38,084 nt of DNA from Cyclobacteriaceae bacterium (GCA_019694905.1 JAIBBB010000007.1:1-38084); one strand, 5' to 3'; positions 14,712 through 24,133 are shown, counted from the first letter of the stretch. The notes: a model not told the origin generated them from the letters alone. Numbers and translations are program-made.

Positions 14712-16925
14712 CTAATTGGTTTTTGAATCGAACCTATTGGCTTTCAGTACGCCTTCAACTTGCTCCAGCTTACTGATCAGCAAATCAAGATGTCGGGTAT
14801 CATTCACGTACAGCATAATCTCCCCTTCAAAGATACCGTGATCTGTTCGAAATGAAATGCTGCTCATATTTACCTTCAATTCTTCAGAAATGATCTTGGA
14901 CACATCGTTGATCAGACCAACCCGGTCCGTGCCCGTAACTTTTATACCTGTGAGAAAAGCGAGCTCATGCTGGGATGTCCATTTTGCTTTGATAACACGG
15001 TTGCCGTGATTGGCTAGCAATTCTGTTGCGTTGGGGCAATTGGTGCGATGAATCTTGATACCTTCGCTTACGGTCACAAATCCAAAAACTTCATCTCCTG
15101 GTATCGGTGTGCAGCACTTGGCAAGTTTGTATTCAACGACATCCATGTCTTCTCCGATTAGCAAGATGTCATCATAGCGCCCTTTGGCACGGGAGATTTC
15201 CTGCTCGATCGTTTTAACATCTTCCTGACCGGTGGGTTTGCTCTTGAGTGGCGACGCAGGTTTGAATTCCTTGAATCGCTTCAGATCATTGACAGTGTAG
15301 ATCCCTTTACCGAAAGAGTACGTCAGCTCAAATTGTGAGTTCGCCTTGAAATAGGCTCTCATTTGCTCGAAAATTTGCTGTCCGGGCTCCATTTTCAATT
15401 GCTTCATCTTCCGATACAGGATTTCCTTGCCTTCTTCTGCCACATTTCGTTTATCTTCTTTGAGAAGGTCCTTGATTTTGGATTTTGCCTTGGGGCTTAT
15501 GACAAAGCGAAGCCAGTCTTCAGTAGGTTTCTGTTTTGATGATGTCAGGATCTCAATTTGATCACCATTTTTCAGGACGTGGTTGATGGGTACCAGTTTC
15601 TGGTTGACCTTTGCGCCGATGCATCTGGAGCCAATATCAGTGTGGATTTCAAATGCAAAGTCCAGCGCTGTAGCTCCGTTTGGAAGTGTCTTTAGTTCAC
15701 CCTTGGGCGTAAAGACAAACACTTCTTCGTTGAACAGGTTCCCTCGAAAGTCGTCAACAAATTCCAGGGCTGTAAGGTCTTGCCGCTCAAGCAACTCGCG
15801 CACCCGGACCAGCCACTTTTCCAGATTGGATTCATATTTGGCTGCATTGTCCTTATACTTCCAGTGTGCAGCATATCCCTTTTCGGCAATTTCATCCATC
15901 CGAAGCGTACGGATTTGTACTTCGACCCACTGACCATTTTTTGCCATCACTGTGGTGTGAAGTGATTCATATCCGTTGGCCTTGGGTGTGCTGATCCAAT
16001 CCCTCAATCGGTCAGGATTCGGGGTATAGTAGTCCGTAACAATGGAGTACACCTGCCAGCAAAACGACTTTTCCTGTTCAACGGGAGTGTCAAGAATGAT
16101 GCGAATGGCAAACAGGTCATATACTTCCTCGAACGGGATATTCTGTTTGCGCATCTTGTTCCAAATCGAGTAGATTGATTTGGGTCTGCTTTTTATTTCA
16201 TAGGGGACCTTCAGATGATCGAGCTCGTCCTTGATAGGTTGTATAAACTGCTTGATGAACTTGTTCCGTGATGCTCTTGTCTCATCAATCTTGTTGCCAA
16301 TATCGGTGTAGATCTTTTGATCGGTGAACTTCAGGTAGAGGTCTTCCATCTCTGTCTTGATGGCATTCAGACCGAGGCGATGGGCGAGAGGAGCGTACAG
16401 GTAGATGGTCTCTGATGCGACTTTCAGCTGCTTGTTTCTCGGCATGCTTTCAAGCGTCCGCATGTTGTGCAAACGATCGGCAAGTTTGATTAGGATCACT
16501 CTGACGTCTTCAGATAGAGTGAAGAGCATCTTCCTGAAATTCTCAGCCTGCGCCGAAGTTCCATATTCAAAAACGCCTCTGATTTTCGTCAGGCCGTCGA
16601 CAATCCTGGCGATCTTGTTTCCGAATATCCGTTCAATATCTGCAAGTTCAATGTCGGTGTCTTCGACAACGTCATGGATAAGAGCAGAGATAATTGAGGT
16701 AGTGCCCAGGCCAATTTCCTCCACGCAAATTTCTGCTACGGTCAAAGGATGGAATATATAGGGCTCGCCGGATTTCCGGCGCATATCCTTATGAGCTTCA
16801 AGGGCCAATGTGAAGGCCCGTTTGATCAATTTTGCGTCACCATCCTTCAAAATAGGTTTCGCTTTCCGGAGGAGGCGCCGGTAATGGTGAATAATCTGTT
16901 TCTTTTCTTCTAGTGCGTCAATCAC
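14712..16925 (-). CDS. RelA/SpoT-family (p)ppGpp synthetase/hydrolase
   Basis: A bifunctional RSH alarmone enzyme of 737 residues, the usual size. The N-terminal HD hydrolase domain shows H59 (YIFHPL), H84-D85 (ALIHDVVED) and D150 (KLADRLHNMRT). The synthetase domain follows, with RPKSIYSIWNKM and YDLFAIRIILD. Then comes a TGS domain (about 400-460, ending GDQIEILTS), a linker with a CCTPIPGDEV zinc-finger-like motif, and a C-terminal ACT domain. Because the hydrolase residues are intact I expect both synthesis and breakdown of (p)ppGpp. The start is a GTG; no ATG fits before the first helix. It is convergent with PorP/SprF copy 2 (4-nt gap) and appears monocistronic. Confidence 0.96.
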   Translation of the reverse strand: MIDALEEKKQIIHHYRRLLRKAKPILKDGDAKLIKRAFTLALEAHKDMRRKSGEPYIFHPLTVAEICVEEIGLGTTSIISALIHDVVEDTDIELADIERIFGNKIARIVDGLTKIRGVFEYGTSAQAENFRKMLFTLSEDVRVILIKLADRLHNMRTLESMPRNKQLKVASETIYLYAPLAHRLGLNAIKTEMEDLYLKFTDQKIYTDIGNKIDETRASRNKFIKQFIQPIKDELDHLKVPYEIKSRPKSIYSIWNKMRKQNIPFEEVYDLFAIRIILDTPVEQEKSFCWQVYSIVTDYYTPNPDRLRDWISTPKANGYESLHTTVMAKNGQWVEVQIRTLRMDEIAEKGYAAHWKYKDNAAKYESNLEKWLVRVRELLERQDLTALEFVDDFRGNLFNEEVFVFTPKGELKTLPNGATALDFAFEIHTDIGSRCIGAKVNQKLVPINHVLKNGDQIEILTSSKQKPTEDWLRFVISPKAKSKIKDLLKEDKRNVAEEGKEILYRKMKQLKMEPGQQIFEQMRAYFKANSQFELTYSFGKGIYTVNDLKRFKEFKPASPLKSKPTGQEDVKTIEQEISRAKGRYDDILLIGEDMDVVEYKLAKCCTPIPGDEVFGFVTVSEGIKIHRTNCPNATELLANHGNRVIKAKWTSQHELAFLTGIKVTGTDRVGLINDVSKIISEELKVNMSSISFRTDHGIFEGEIMLYVNDTRHLDLLISKLEQVEGVLKANRFDSKTN

Positions 16926-17020
16926 AATCCGTCAGAATTTGAAGTGGCAGAGGGAAAGCTCTGCGATGGACCTTCAATTTAAGGTTCTTTGTGGAGAGAG
17001 ACTATACCAATCAGGAAAAT

Positions 17021-17950
17021 TTAGCCGGCTTCACCAATGTGATTGGCCAGATAGGCAACGAGCTTTTCTGTGAAGGGTGTAATTAACTTGTAGTCCTGAA
17101 GAGGAGCCGGAACGGTCTTCAGAAAATCATGCATGGTCTTGCACCGCTCAGGCTGTACCAGTTCGTCCACAACCAGTCCATTGTATGTATGAATGGTGAA
17201 TAGAATCCATCGGGTTTGTGGAAGGCGATGAAGGGTTTGACGTTCGGTGCGTATATAGATATGCTCGCCCGCATTGCTTGCATCGATCCGGGACGAAACA
17301 GCGGCAAGTTGATCACGATATGACTGACTGTGACGGGAAGACAGGTCGAGCTGGTCAGATACACGAAACCCCCAATTAAGCCTAAGCAGGGGTCTTCCTG
17401 GTACCAGGCGTTCCAACAATTTGTTTGCAGATTCCAGCATGGGGCCCATCATACCTGGTAATGGCTGGTGAATCTCCAGGAAGTGTCTGTTGTTCTTATC
17501 GGACAAATCCCATCCACTGGGGAAGCACAATTGGCCTCCACGCAAAATGCCACTATCGTCAAGCAGCAACAGATCTTCTTGTAGCTGGCGACCCATGAAG
17601 TCAAGCGGGGCAAACCCATCTATGGTATCTGAGCCAATTTTCCAGGTAACCTTTCTGCCCTCCATTGCGTTCTCCCAGTAGGCAGTATCGCCTTCCCTCC
17701 CAAACTTGAATTTGTCCGGAAACTGAGCACCCAGGTATTGCCCAATCAAATCGACAACTTCCCACTGGGCAGCAAGTGTCGATGGTGGGAGTTGACAATA
17801 GTAGTCAGGCCATTCTTCCAACAGAGTCGACTTGAGCCTGATCTCACTTGCGTGATGATTATCAATATCAACGAACAGGTCTTCTGGTCTCAGCATGGCA
17901 GTACCCATCCGGAGATCAAACTTGTTTACAAATGGAAAGAACCTGAGCAT
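17021..17950 (-). CDS. HODM-like (DUF3445) haem-dependent oxidative N-demethylase-type protein
   Basis: A soluble protein of 309 residues resembling the haem-dependent oxidative N-demethylase alpha-subunit family (PF11927, formerly DUF3445), related to dimethylamine monooxygenase. Family-like stretches are LCFPSGWDLSDK (with HxP further on in LEIHQPLPG), RLNWGF, IRTERQTLHRLP and ILFTIHTYN. Members bind haem in a PAS-like fold and oxidatively remove N-methyl groups. The haem ligand cannot be fixed by eye. The start lies only 2 nt from the stop of the upstream nitroreductase gene, so a flavin reductase-like partner is translated from the same message, which fits an electron-transfer role. Confidence 0.75.
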   Translation of the reverse strand: MLRFFPFVNKFDLRMGTAMLRPEDLFVDIDNHHASEIRLKSTLLEEWPDYYCQLPPSTLAAQWEVVDLIGQYLGAQFPDKFKFGREGDTAYWENAMEGRKVTWKIGSDTIDGFAPLDFMGRQLQEDLLLLDDSGILRGGQLCFPSGWDLSDKNNRHFLEIHQPLPGMMGPMLESANKLLERLVPGRPLLRLNWGFRVSDQLDLSSRHSQSYRDQLAAVSSRIDASNAGEHIYIRTERQTLHRLPQTRWILFTIHTYNGLVVDELVQPERCKTMHDFLKTVPAPLQDYKLITPFTEKLVAYLANHIGEAG

Positions 17951-17952
17951 AC

Positions 17953-18540
17953 TTACTTATCAATCCACTTAAACTTGGATTCAAAGGGACCACGGTGCCC
18001 ATCTGGCCATTGGGCGGGTGTACCAATATGAAAGAACCCGATCAAGCGATCTTCCTGGTCCAATCCAAAGAGTTGCTTGGCCTCTTCAAAATATGTAATC
18101 CCTCCGGTTGACAGATAGCCTCCAATCCCGTAAGCTGTGGCAGTCAGGTGCATATTCTGAATTGCGCAGAAGACTGCGCCCAGCTCTTCCACTTCTGGCA
18201 GCCTCTTATGGGGGTCCCGTTTCATGGCCACCACAATGATATGGGAGGATTCCAGTGGTTTCTTCAGCAACTTGATGTACTTATCCTCGCTGAAAGTGCC
18301 ATCTGCGCGAGTCCTGGATTCGTAGCAAGCCGCCTGCAATTCGGCCAGCCGCCTGAGCCCTTCTCCGGTATATACAATAAAACGCCACGGCTCTGTAAGT
18401 TTGTGTGAAGGTGCCCAGTTGGCATTTTCGAGCATCTGCCGAACAACCTGATCCTCTACACGTGCACCTGTGAAGTCGCGCGGAAAAATGGATCGGCGGG
18501 ACCTAATGATGTTATTAATGGGCGCTGGTTCTTTTGTCAT
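17953..18540 (-). CDS. Nitroreductase-family FMN oxidoreductase
   Basis: A flavoprotein of about 195 residues of the nitroreductase family. From the ATG at 18540 it shows the N-terminal flavin motif SRRSIFPRDFTG, then LENANWAPSHKLTEPWRFIV, the classic FMN/dimer region, and the C-terminal GYLSTGG and EEDRLIGFFHIG-like strand. Family members transfer electrons from NAD(P)H to nitro groups, quinones or enones. The frame is open a further 25 codons into the divergent HD gene, but the internal ATG fits family starts. It is upstream of the HODM-like gene by 2 nt, pointing to a shared function. The promoter region between 18541 and 18613 is shared with the divergent HD hydrolase. Confidence 0.87.
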   Translation of the reverse strand: MTKEPAPINNIIRSRRSIFPRDFTGARVEDQVVRQMLENANWAPSHKLTEPWRFIVYTGEGLRRLAELQAACYESRTRADGTFSEDKYIKLLKKPLESSHIIVVAMKRDPHKRLPEVEELGAVFCAIQNMHLTATAYGIGGYLSTGGITYFEEAKQLFGLDQEDRLIGFFHIGTPAQWPDGHRGPFESKFKWIDK

Positions 18541-18613
18541 GATTTTGCAAATATTTACCAAATAACCTTTAGGTACAACCCGGACGGCAACCTGTTCGGA
18601 TAAACAAGAAGAC

Positions 18614-19054
18614 ATGAATTCAAATCAGTTACTCCAAAGGGCAATCAACATTGCGGCGGAAGCTCATCAGGACCAGGTTGACAAATATGGGTCTCCTTAT
18701 CTGGGTCATGTGACACGCGTGATGAACATGGGAAGGACCGTAGATGAGAAGATAGTGGGCGTGCTTCATGACGTAGTGGAGGACACAGCCTGGACTTTCG
18801 AGGCATTGGCCCGAGAAGGATTCCCGCAGCATATTCTTGAGGCATTGCATTGCGTCACCAAGCTGAGCGAGGATGAAGATTACGAACATTTTACCGAACG
18901 GGTCCTGCAAAACCCACTGGCAATTCGGGTGAAAATCAATGACCTCACCGATAACCTGGATATCAGGCGAATGACGGAAGTATCAGTGAAGGATATCACT
19001 CGTCTCAACAAATACCTTCACGCTTACAGGAAGCTCATAGAATCGGGTTATTAA
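18614..19054 (+). CDS. Small HD-domain hydrolase, MESH1/SpoT-hydrolase-like
   Basis: A single-domain HD phosphohydrolase of 146 residues, similar to stand-alone small alarmone hydrolases. Metal and catalytic residues are in place: H32 (YLGHVTRV), H52-D53 and E56-D57 (VLHDVVEDT), and D110 in KINDLTDNLD, equivalent to the SpoT motif LADRLHN. There is no synthetase, TGS or ACT domain. It probably hydrolyses (p)ppGpp or a related 3'-phosphorylated nucleotide; the exact substrate is inference. It lies under 2 kb from the full-length RelA/SpoT gene and is divergent from the nitroreductase. Sixty-eight nt separate it from the sigma factor gene, which seems a separate unit. Confidence 0.83.
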   Translation: MNSNQLLQRAINIAAEAHQDQVDKYGSPYLGHVTRVMNMGRTVDEKIVGVLHDVVEDTAWTFEALAREGFPQHILEALHCVTKLSEDEDYEHFTERVLQNPLAIRVKINDLTDNLDIRRMTEVSVKDITRLNKYLHAYRKLIESGY

Positions 19055-19122
19055 CAACCAGGTCAGGTTCAACGGTTTTCTTTATTTTTAGAGAAGCATG
19101 AGAGCCCCCCGGGATTATTGAC

Positions 19123-19656
19123 GTGGCGTCTTCACTGGCATCGTTCGAGGCACTATTCAGACAGTTGTTCAAGCCACTGAGCTATTTTGCCATGGGCTAT
19201 GTGGGGAACATTGATGACGCCAAGAATATTGTCCACGATGCATTCATAGCGTTGTGGGACAGGTACCATGAACTGCCGGGAGACACCAACTACAAAGCCT
19301 ATTTATATACGGCTGTCCGGAACAGGAGCCTTAATTATGTCCGGGACAGAAAGAAAGTAATTCCTCTCGACCCGGGTCATGTTGAAAGACCCGACCTGGA
19401 TCAAAACCCAATGGAGTTAAATGAACTGGAGCGGGAAATAGCCTATGCGATAGCGCTCCTCCCTGAGCGATGTCAGGAAGTCTTCTTGCTGAGCCGTCAG
19501 GAAGGCTTGAAGTACCAGGAGATAGCAGACCGGCTCGGCATTTCACTCAAGACCGTGGAAGCTCAGATGTCCAAAGCGCTAGGCATGCTACGGGAGCATT
19601 TGGGCGAGTTTCTAAGCATCATTTTGTTTTTATGGTGGATAGGGGTAATCTGGTAA
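19123..19656 (+). CDS. ECF sigma factor (FecI-like)
   Basis: An extracytoplasmic-function sigma factor of 177 residues. Region 2 is visible as FEALFRQLFKPLSYFAMGYVGN and AKNIVHDAFIALWDR; region 4 is LLPERCQEVFLLSRQEGLKYQEIADRLGISLKTVEAQ, a helix-turn-helix binding the -35 element. It should direct RNA polymerase to the promoter of the downstream FecR and TonB-receptor genes. The start is a GTG because the only nearby ATG (19098) is out of frame. The last 16 or so residues (FLSIILFLWWIGVIW) are strongly hydrophobic, a tail that could dock the protein at the membrane near FecR. FecR follows after 24 nt. Confidence 0.93.
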   Translation: MASSLASFEALFRQLFKPLSYFAMGYVGNIDDAKNIVHDAFIALWDRYHELPGDTNYKAYLYTAVRNRSLNYVRDRKKVIPLDPGHVERPDLDQNPMELNELEREIAYAIALLPERCQEVFLLSRQEGLKYQEIADRLGISLKTVEAQMSKALGMLREHLGEFLSIILFLWWIGVIW

Positions 19657-19680
19657 TTATGTGTTGTAGCAAATAGAATC

Positions 19681-20676
19681 GTGAAAAATCCTGACGAACA
19701 TATTCGCTCTCTGATAGCCCGGAAGATCGCTGGCGAAGCCAGTCCTGAGGATTTATTGGCCTTGCAGGCCTGGTTGGATGAGGACTCTGGAAATAAGGTT
19801 GTTCTTGATCAGTTTGAGCGAATTGCTAAACTCACCAGCACACACTTTCCTTCGGACGGCCCTCCCATTGATGTTGATGTGGAATGGGGGCGGTTTCTTA
19901 AGTCGACCACCAGGGTGCGTCGACTTGGGACAGTTGACTCCGGTCGGTGGATTTGGCGGATAGCTGCGTCTTTTGCTTTGGTTGCAGTGGCTGCCTTCAG
20001 TATCTATTATTTTGTGGAGAGGACTGCCGTAGTCAGGTATGAAGCAAAGACTACAACCACAAAAATTACCCTGCCGGATGGCAGCGAGGTCTCCCTCAGG
20101 AAAGGGTCGTATCTGGTTCAGGCTCCGGATTTTGGAAAATCCAATCGAAGCGTGACGCTTCACGGAGAAGCATTTTTTGAGGTGAAAAGAGACTCACTTC
20201 GGCCATTTCTGATTCTCGCGGGAACAACGACGACGGAAGTTCTGGGCACCTCCTTCAGTGTCAAGAGTTGGGATGACCAATCCAGTGTGGTTGTTTCGGT
20301 TACGACCGGACTGGTAAGCTTCAGGGACCAGGGTACGCGGCAGGAGTTGAAACTTCATGCTGGGCAACAAGGCGTGTTTGTTAAGGAAGGCCGACGGATG
20401 GGAATGCCCGCAAGGGCCAACCCCAATCAAAACGCATGGGCAACCCGGCACATTGAGTTTGACTCCAGTCCCCTTTCAGATGTCGTCGCCACGCTGAACG
20501 CTGTGTATGGAGACAAGGTTACGTTGGTGGGCACGACCCCTGGAACCTGTCAGGTAACAGTGACTTTTGACAAACAATCTCTTGAGTCAGTAATGAAAGT
20601 GCTTGAGGCCACGCTACAGCTCACAATTCGTCAAAATGGAGATCATTATGAAATTGTGGCGGCGGGATGTAAGTAG
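19681..20676 (+). CDS. FecR-family anti-sigma regulator with DUF4974
   Basis: A membrane-spanning regulator of 331 residues. The N-terminal cytoplasmic part (1-90) contains the sigma-binding anti-sigma-like helices (SLIARKIAGEASPEDLLALQAWL). One transmembrane helix lies at about 92-112. The periplasmic part holds the FecR domain (from about 127, ITLPDGSEVSLRKGS) and a C-terminal DUF4974 (about 257-327), a secretin/TonB short-domain-like fold. It should hold the FecI-like sigma inactive until the STN domain of the receptor signals. The start is GTG. The receptor's start at 20648 lies inside the FecR end, a 29-nt overlap that implies coupling. Confidence 0.93.
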   Translation: MKNPDEHIRSLIARKIAGEASPEDLLALQAWLDEDSGNKVVLDQFERIAKLTSTHFPSDGPPIDVDVEWGRFLKSTTRVRRLGTVDSGRWIWRIAASFALVAVAAFSIYYFVERTAVVRYEAKTTTTKITLPDGSEVSLRKGSYLVQAPDFGKSNRSVTLHGEAFFEVKRDSLRPFLILAGTTTTEVLGTSFSVKSWDDQSSVVVSVTTGLVSFRDQGTRQELKLHAGQQGVFVKEGRRMGMPARANPNQNAWATRHIEFDSSPLSDVVATLNAVYGDKVTLVGTTPGTCQVTVTFDKQSLESVMKVLEATLQLTIRQNGDHYEIVAAGCK

Positions 20677-23281
20677 TCTGATTTGCTGTACCGTTCTTTC
20701 GCTTACGCTATTGTTTGTAGTCACGCCTGCATTGTCACAAGATGATTCACTCTACGACAAGCCCTTTGCAATTGCCATTAACCATGGCAGTTTAGCGATG
20801 TACATTCAAGAAATTGAGCAGCGTACCGGCGTGCACTTTTCACTCAATCCGCGCCAGGTCAATCTCAATCAGGAAATCAAGTTTGCTCTCTCTTCTGGCA
20901 CGCTCGACGCATGGTTGCGCGGATTGGGGGAGCAAGCAGGATTTCAATTTGAGCAAATTGAAAAGCAGATAGTTCTCAAGCATTCCAGAAAAGCACAACC
21001 TGCAGACCGAATAGCATGGAGTGGTTACGTCAGGGACATCAACAGCGGCGAGGCGTTGATTGGGGCAGCAGTAATTGTTGGTGACCAGCATTTAGGAGTA
21101 GCCACGAACGCCTACGGATTCTTTTCCCTTACGTTGAAGCCAGGCACCTATGACGTGCAGGTGAGTTTTATTGGTTACAAACCATTAGTGAGAAAAGTAC
21201 GACTTGTTGCAGACGTGCAGGAAACAGTCCTGCTTGCAGAGGAGCCGCCAATCCTGCGATCTGTGGAAGTCAAGGATTTACCCCCTGATCAACTGGAAGA
21301 AGTGCAAACAGGCAAGGTTCATGTGCGGCCTTCAACGGTACAGGAGCGACCGGCCCTTTTTGGCGAAATGGATGTCATCAAATCACTTGAGTCTGTACCT
21401 GGGGTGAAACTTCATTCAGACGGCTCTACTTTCTACTATGTGAGAGGAGGCAACAGGGACCAGAACCTGTTGCTCCTGGATGACGCGCCAGTTTATAATC
21501 CGAGTCATATGCTTGGGCTGTTCTCGACGGTGATTCCTGATGCTGTGGGTGATATTCAACTTTATAAAGGGGACATGCCCGCATCGCTTGGCGGCCGGTT
21601 GTCATCAGTAATGGATATTCACACCCGGAGGGGGAACGACCAAAAGACCCAGATCTGGGGAAATGTTGGAGTCATTTCCACCAAACTCGGAGTAGAGGGC
21701 CCTATCAGACCAAACAAGAGTTCCTTTCTGGTGACGGCGCGAGCATCGCGATTGAAATGGCTTTTTGAGCTTGCCGACAGAAACCTCAAACAGTTCTATT
21801 TTTTCGATCTGAACGCCAAGATTAATTTCAGTCTCAATGCGCGAAACAGGATCTACTTTTCACTGTACAATGGGGCTGATCACTATTTCAATACCAATGC
21901 CGGATTGCAGTGGACAAATCTGGCAGGTAGCTTTCGCTGGAATCACCAGATCAATTCAAAATTGTTTGTGAATTCAACTTTGGCGGCCAGCGGATATGAC
22001 TATTCCCTCTTCGTAAATGTAGCCGACCAAACCAGGTGGAATTCACGCATTTCCAACTTCACCCTGAAATCTGACTTTGGCTATTATCGGAAACCTGGAG
22101 ATGAAATTACGTTTGGTTGGTCTTTGAGTGGATTCAACATGAATCCGGGCAACTTGTTGAGCGCAAGGCCCATTACACCACCAGTTATTTCCATACGCAA
22201 CTCTACGGAATGGGCAGGGTACATCAATCGCGATCATACAGTGAACCGGAATTTGAAACTCCAATATGGGATTCGCGCAACGGATTGGGTAAGTACCGGC
22301 CCTTCATTTGAATTCAGATTTAATAATCAACATCAGGTGGTTGATACTGCCCGGTATGGGCAAGGTGTAATATACAATCAATATGGCCGCCTTGAGCCAC
22401 GCGTAACGGTGCAATGGGCTTTGGATAGTCTCTCGTCTTTGCGCGCGGGTATTTCCAGATCGATTCAAAATGTACATCTGATCAGCAACTCAATCAGTCC
22501 ATTTACCTCACTTGAAGTCTGGCTACCAAGCAGCATCAATATTCGCCCGGAAACCGGTCTTCAATACTCAGTTGGCTACTACCGCAAGTGGGAGAAGAGC
22601 CTCTCCGTTTCCGGAGAAGTCTACTACAGGCAGATGAATAATCTTGTTGATTATGCACCTCATGCTTCCACCTTGCTAAATCCTCTGCTTGAGAGTGAGC
22701 TGCGCTTCGGAAGAGGCAGGGCCTACGGGATGGAATGGCTGCTCAGAAGGGAATCGGGTCGTTTTCGCGGATGGTTGGGCTATACATTCTCCCGCTCACT
22801 GCGAACCTTTGAATCGATTGATTCCGGACAATGGTTCAGCGCATTTTCAGACAGACCCCATCAAATCAATCTGATGATCTCCTGGGATACGAGCCCAAGA
22901 TGGAATCTGGGGCTTACCTGGAACTATTCGACAGGAACGCCCTATACGGCCCCCGTTGGATTCTATTACTACCAGGGAAAGCAAGTTCCTGTCTATGACC
23001 GAAAGAATAATTCCAGATTTCCGGACTATCACAGACTTGACCTGTCGGCAACATGGAGGCTAAATAAGAACCTTGAGAGTAAATTCATACACAGCCTTAC
23101 TTTTTCGGTGTATAACCTATACGGTAGAAAGAACGCCGTCTTCCTTAATTTCAGCAAACAACAGCAAAGTGATGGAAGTATAAAGATTCCGTCGGATCTT
23201 CTCAACGTTACAAATGTTGCTTCACAGATATTCCTGTTTCAGTTTACTCCTTCACTATCGTACAATTTCAAATGGCTATGA
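20648..23281 (+). CDS. TonB-dependent receptor with STN signalling domain (FecA-like transducer)
   Basis: An outer-membrane transducer of about 877 residues. From the ATG at 20648 a signal peptide ends near ALSQ (about residue 31). Domains in order: STN short domain (about 38-112), which contacts FecR; a carboxypeptidase-regulatory-like beta domain (about 124-205, GYVRDINSGEALIGAAV); the plug (about 240-330, SLESVPGVKL, YVRGGNRDQNLLLLDDAPVYN, SLGGRLSSVMDI); then a 22-strand-type barrel ending in LSYNFKWL. It should import a ligand and report its presence to FecR. The ligand is unknown. A frame extension upstream is open but overlaps FecR further. The stop overlaps the DUF4249 start. Confidence 0.94.
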   Translation: MKLWRRDVSSLICCTVLSLTLLFVVTPALSQDDSLYDKPFAIAINHGSLAMYIQEIEQRTGVHFSLNPRQVNLNQEIKFALSSGTLDAWLRGLGEQAGFQFEQIEKQIVLKHSRKAQPADRIAWSGYVRDINSGEALIGAAVIVGDQHLGVATNAYGFFSLTLKPGTYDVQVSFIGYKPLVRKVRLVADVQETVLLAEEPPILRSVEVKDLPPDQLEEVQTGKVHVRPSTVQERPALFGEMDVIKSLESVPGVKLHSDGSTFYYVRGGNRDQNLLLLDDAPVYNPSHMLGLFSTVIPDAVGDIQLYKGDMPASLGGRLSSVMDIHTRRGNDQKTQIWGNVGVISTKLGVEGPIRPNKSSFLVTARASRLKWLFELADRNLKQFYFFDLNAKINFSLNARNRIYFSLYNGADHYFNTNAGLQWTNLAGSFRWNHQINSKLFVNSTLAASGYDYSLFVNVADQTRWNSRISNFTLKSDFGYYRKPGDEITFGWSLSGFNMNPGNLLSARPITPPVISIRNSTEWAGYINRDHTVNRNLKLQYGIRATDWVSTGPSFEFRFNNQHQVVDTARYGQGVIYNQYGRLEPRVTVQWALDSLSSLRAGISRSIQNVHLISNSISPFTSLEVWLPSSINIRPETGLQYSVGYYRKWEKSLSVSGEVYYRQMNNLVDYAPHASTLLNPLLESELRFGRGRAYGMEWLLRRESGRFRGWLGYTFSRSLRTFESIDSGQWFSAFSDRPHQINLMISWDTSPRWNLGLTWNYSTGTPYTAPVGFYYYQGKQVPVYDRKNNSRFPDYHRLDLSATWRLNKNLESKFIHSLTFSVYNLYGRKNAVFLNFSKQQQSDGSIKIPSDLLNVTNVASQIFLFQFTPSLSYNFKWL

Positions 23282-24072
23282 AGCGATCTGTCTGGTTACC
23301 CTTAGCATTTATCGGAGCTTGTTTGGGTTGTGAGCGACCTTTGAATATTCCTATCAAAGCCAATGTAACGGGCAAGATTGCTGTGGAGGCGACAATCACC
23401 AATGAAAATCGCAGTCAGATGGTCAGGTTATATCAACCACATGCGGCGCTGAATGAACCCGACCTGCCTGCCAGCGGAGCCGACGTTACTATCATGATAA
23501 ATAATACTGAACTTCCACTGACGGAATTTCCGGTGGGCTCAGGATACTATCATTCTGCGCCGTTCCGCGCTCTGTTCGGCAATACGTACACACTCATTAT
23601 CAAATGGCATGATAAAGTATATGTAGGCACAGACAGCCCTCAGCCAGTGGAGCCCCTGCAGTCCATCAATGTAAGTTCTGCAGGTGACGGGTACATACTC
23701 AATCAATCGAACTCCGGCCAATTGGCAAATTTCATTGAAAACCGGATTTCATGGGCAAATACATCTGCATGCACAAGCGGGAACTGTTTTGAGACGGTTA
23801 TTTTCTATGATCTGAAGAACATCGACGTTAACGAGGTTTTTAAGCCCGGGAAATCAGTTGAAACATTTCCATCGGGATCTTATATCATCAGAAGAAAGCA
23901 CTCAGTGAGTGAGATATACAAGAGTTATCTCCGGGCTATGCTTTCGGAAACAGAATGGCGTGGTGGTTACTTCGACGTTCAGCGGGACAACGCCACCAGC
24001 AACATGTCCGGAGGATGTTTAGGCTTTTTTGCCACGACCACCGTCGTCTCAGACACGATCATTGTAAAATAA
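23278..24072 (+). CDS. DUF4249-family lipoprotein
   Basis: An exported lipoprotein of about 264 residues of the DUF4249 type, which typically follows TonB receptors in Bacteroidota. The signal peptide ends in a lipobox with Cys at about residue 18 (GACLGCERP). The N-terminal half resembles a beta-sandwich (KIAVEATITNENRSQMVRL, then a GADVTIMINN strand). It may be the surface accessory or ligand-binding subunit of the receptor, but that is inference. The start shown is the ATG in the ATGA overlap with the receptor stop (23278-23281); an ATG two codons earlier is also possible. The C-terminal part contains CTSGNCFE, a possible disulfide pair. Confidence 0.83.
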   Translation: MKRSVWLPLAFIGACLGCERPLNIPIKANVTGKIAVEATITNENRSQMVRLYQPHAALNEPDLPASGADVTIMINNTELPLTEFPVGSGYYHSAPFRALFGNTYTLIIKWHDKVYVGTDSPQPVEPLQSINVSSAGDGYILNQSNSGQLANFIENRISWANTSACTSGNCFETVIFYDLKNIDVNEVFKPGKSVETFPSGSYIIRRKHSVSEIYKSYLRAMLSETEWRGGYFDVQRDNATSNMSGGCLGFFATTTVVSDTIIVK

Positions 24073-24087
24073 TTCTGGGTGCAGAAT
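24072..24087 (+). terminator. Short hairpin between the two lipoprotein genes
   Basis: ATTCTG (24072-24077), loop GGTG and CAGAAT (24082-24087) form a 6-bp stem directly after the DUF4249 stop. It has no T-run; it could weaken read-through or protect the mRNA end. Weak evidence. Confidence 0.25.
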
Positions 24088-24133
24088 AAGGGTTGACTGA
24101 GGGTTTTGTGTTTTAGGGGTCAGAAAGGGCAAA

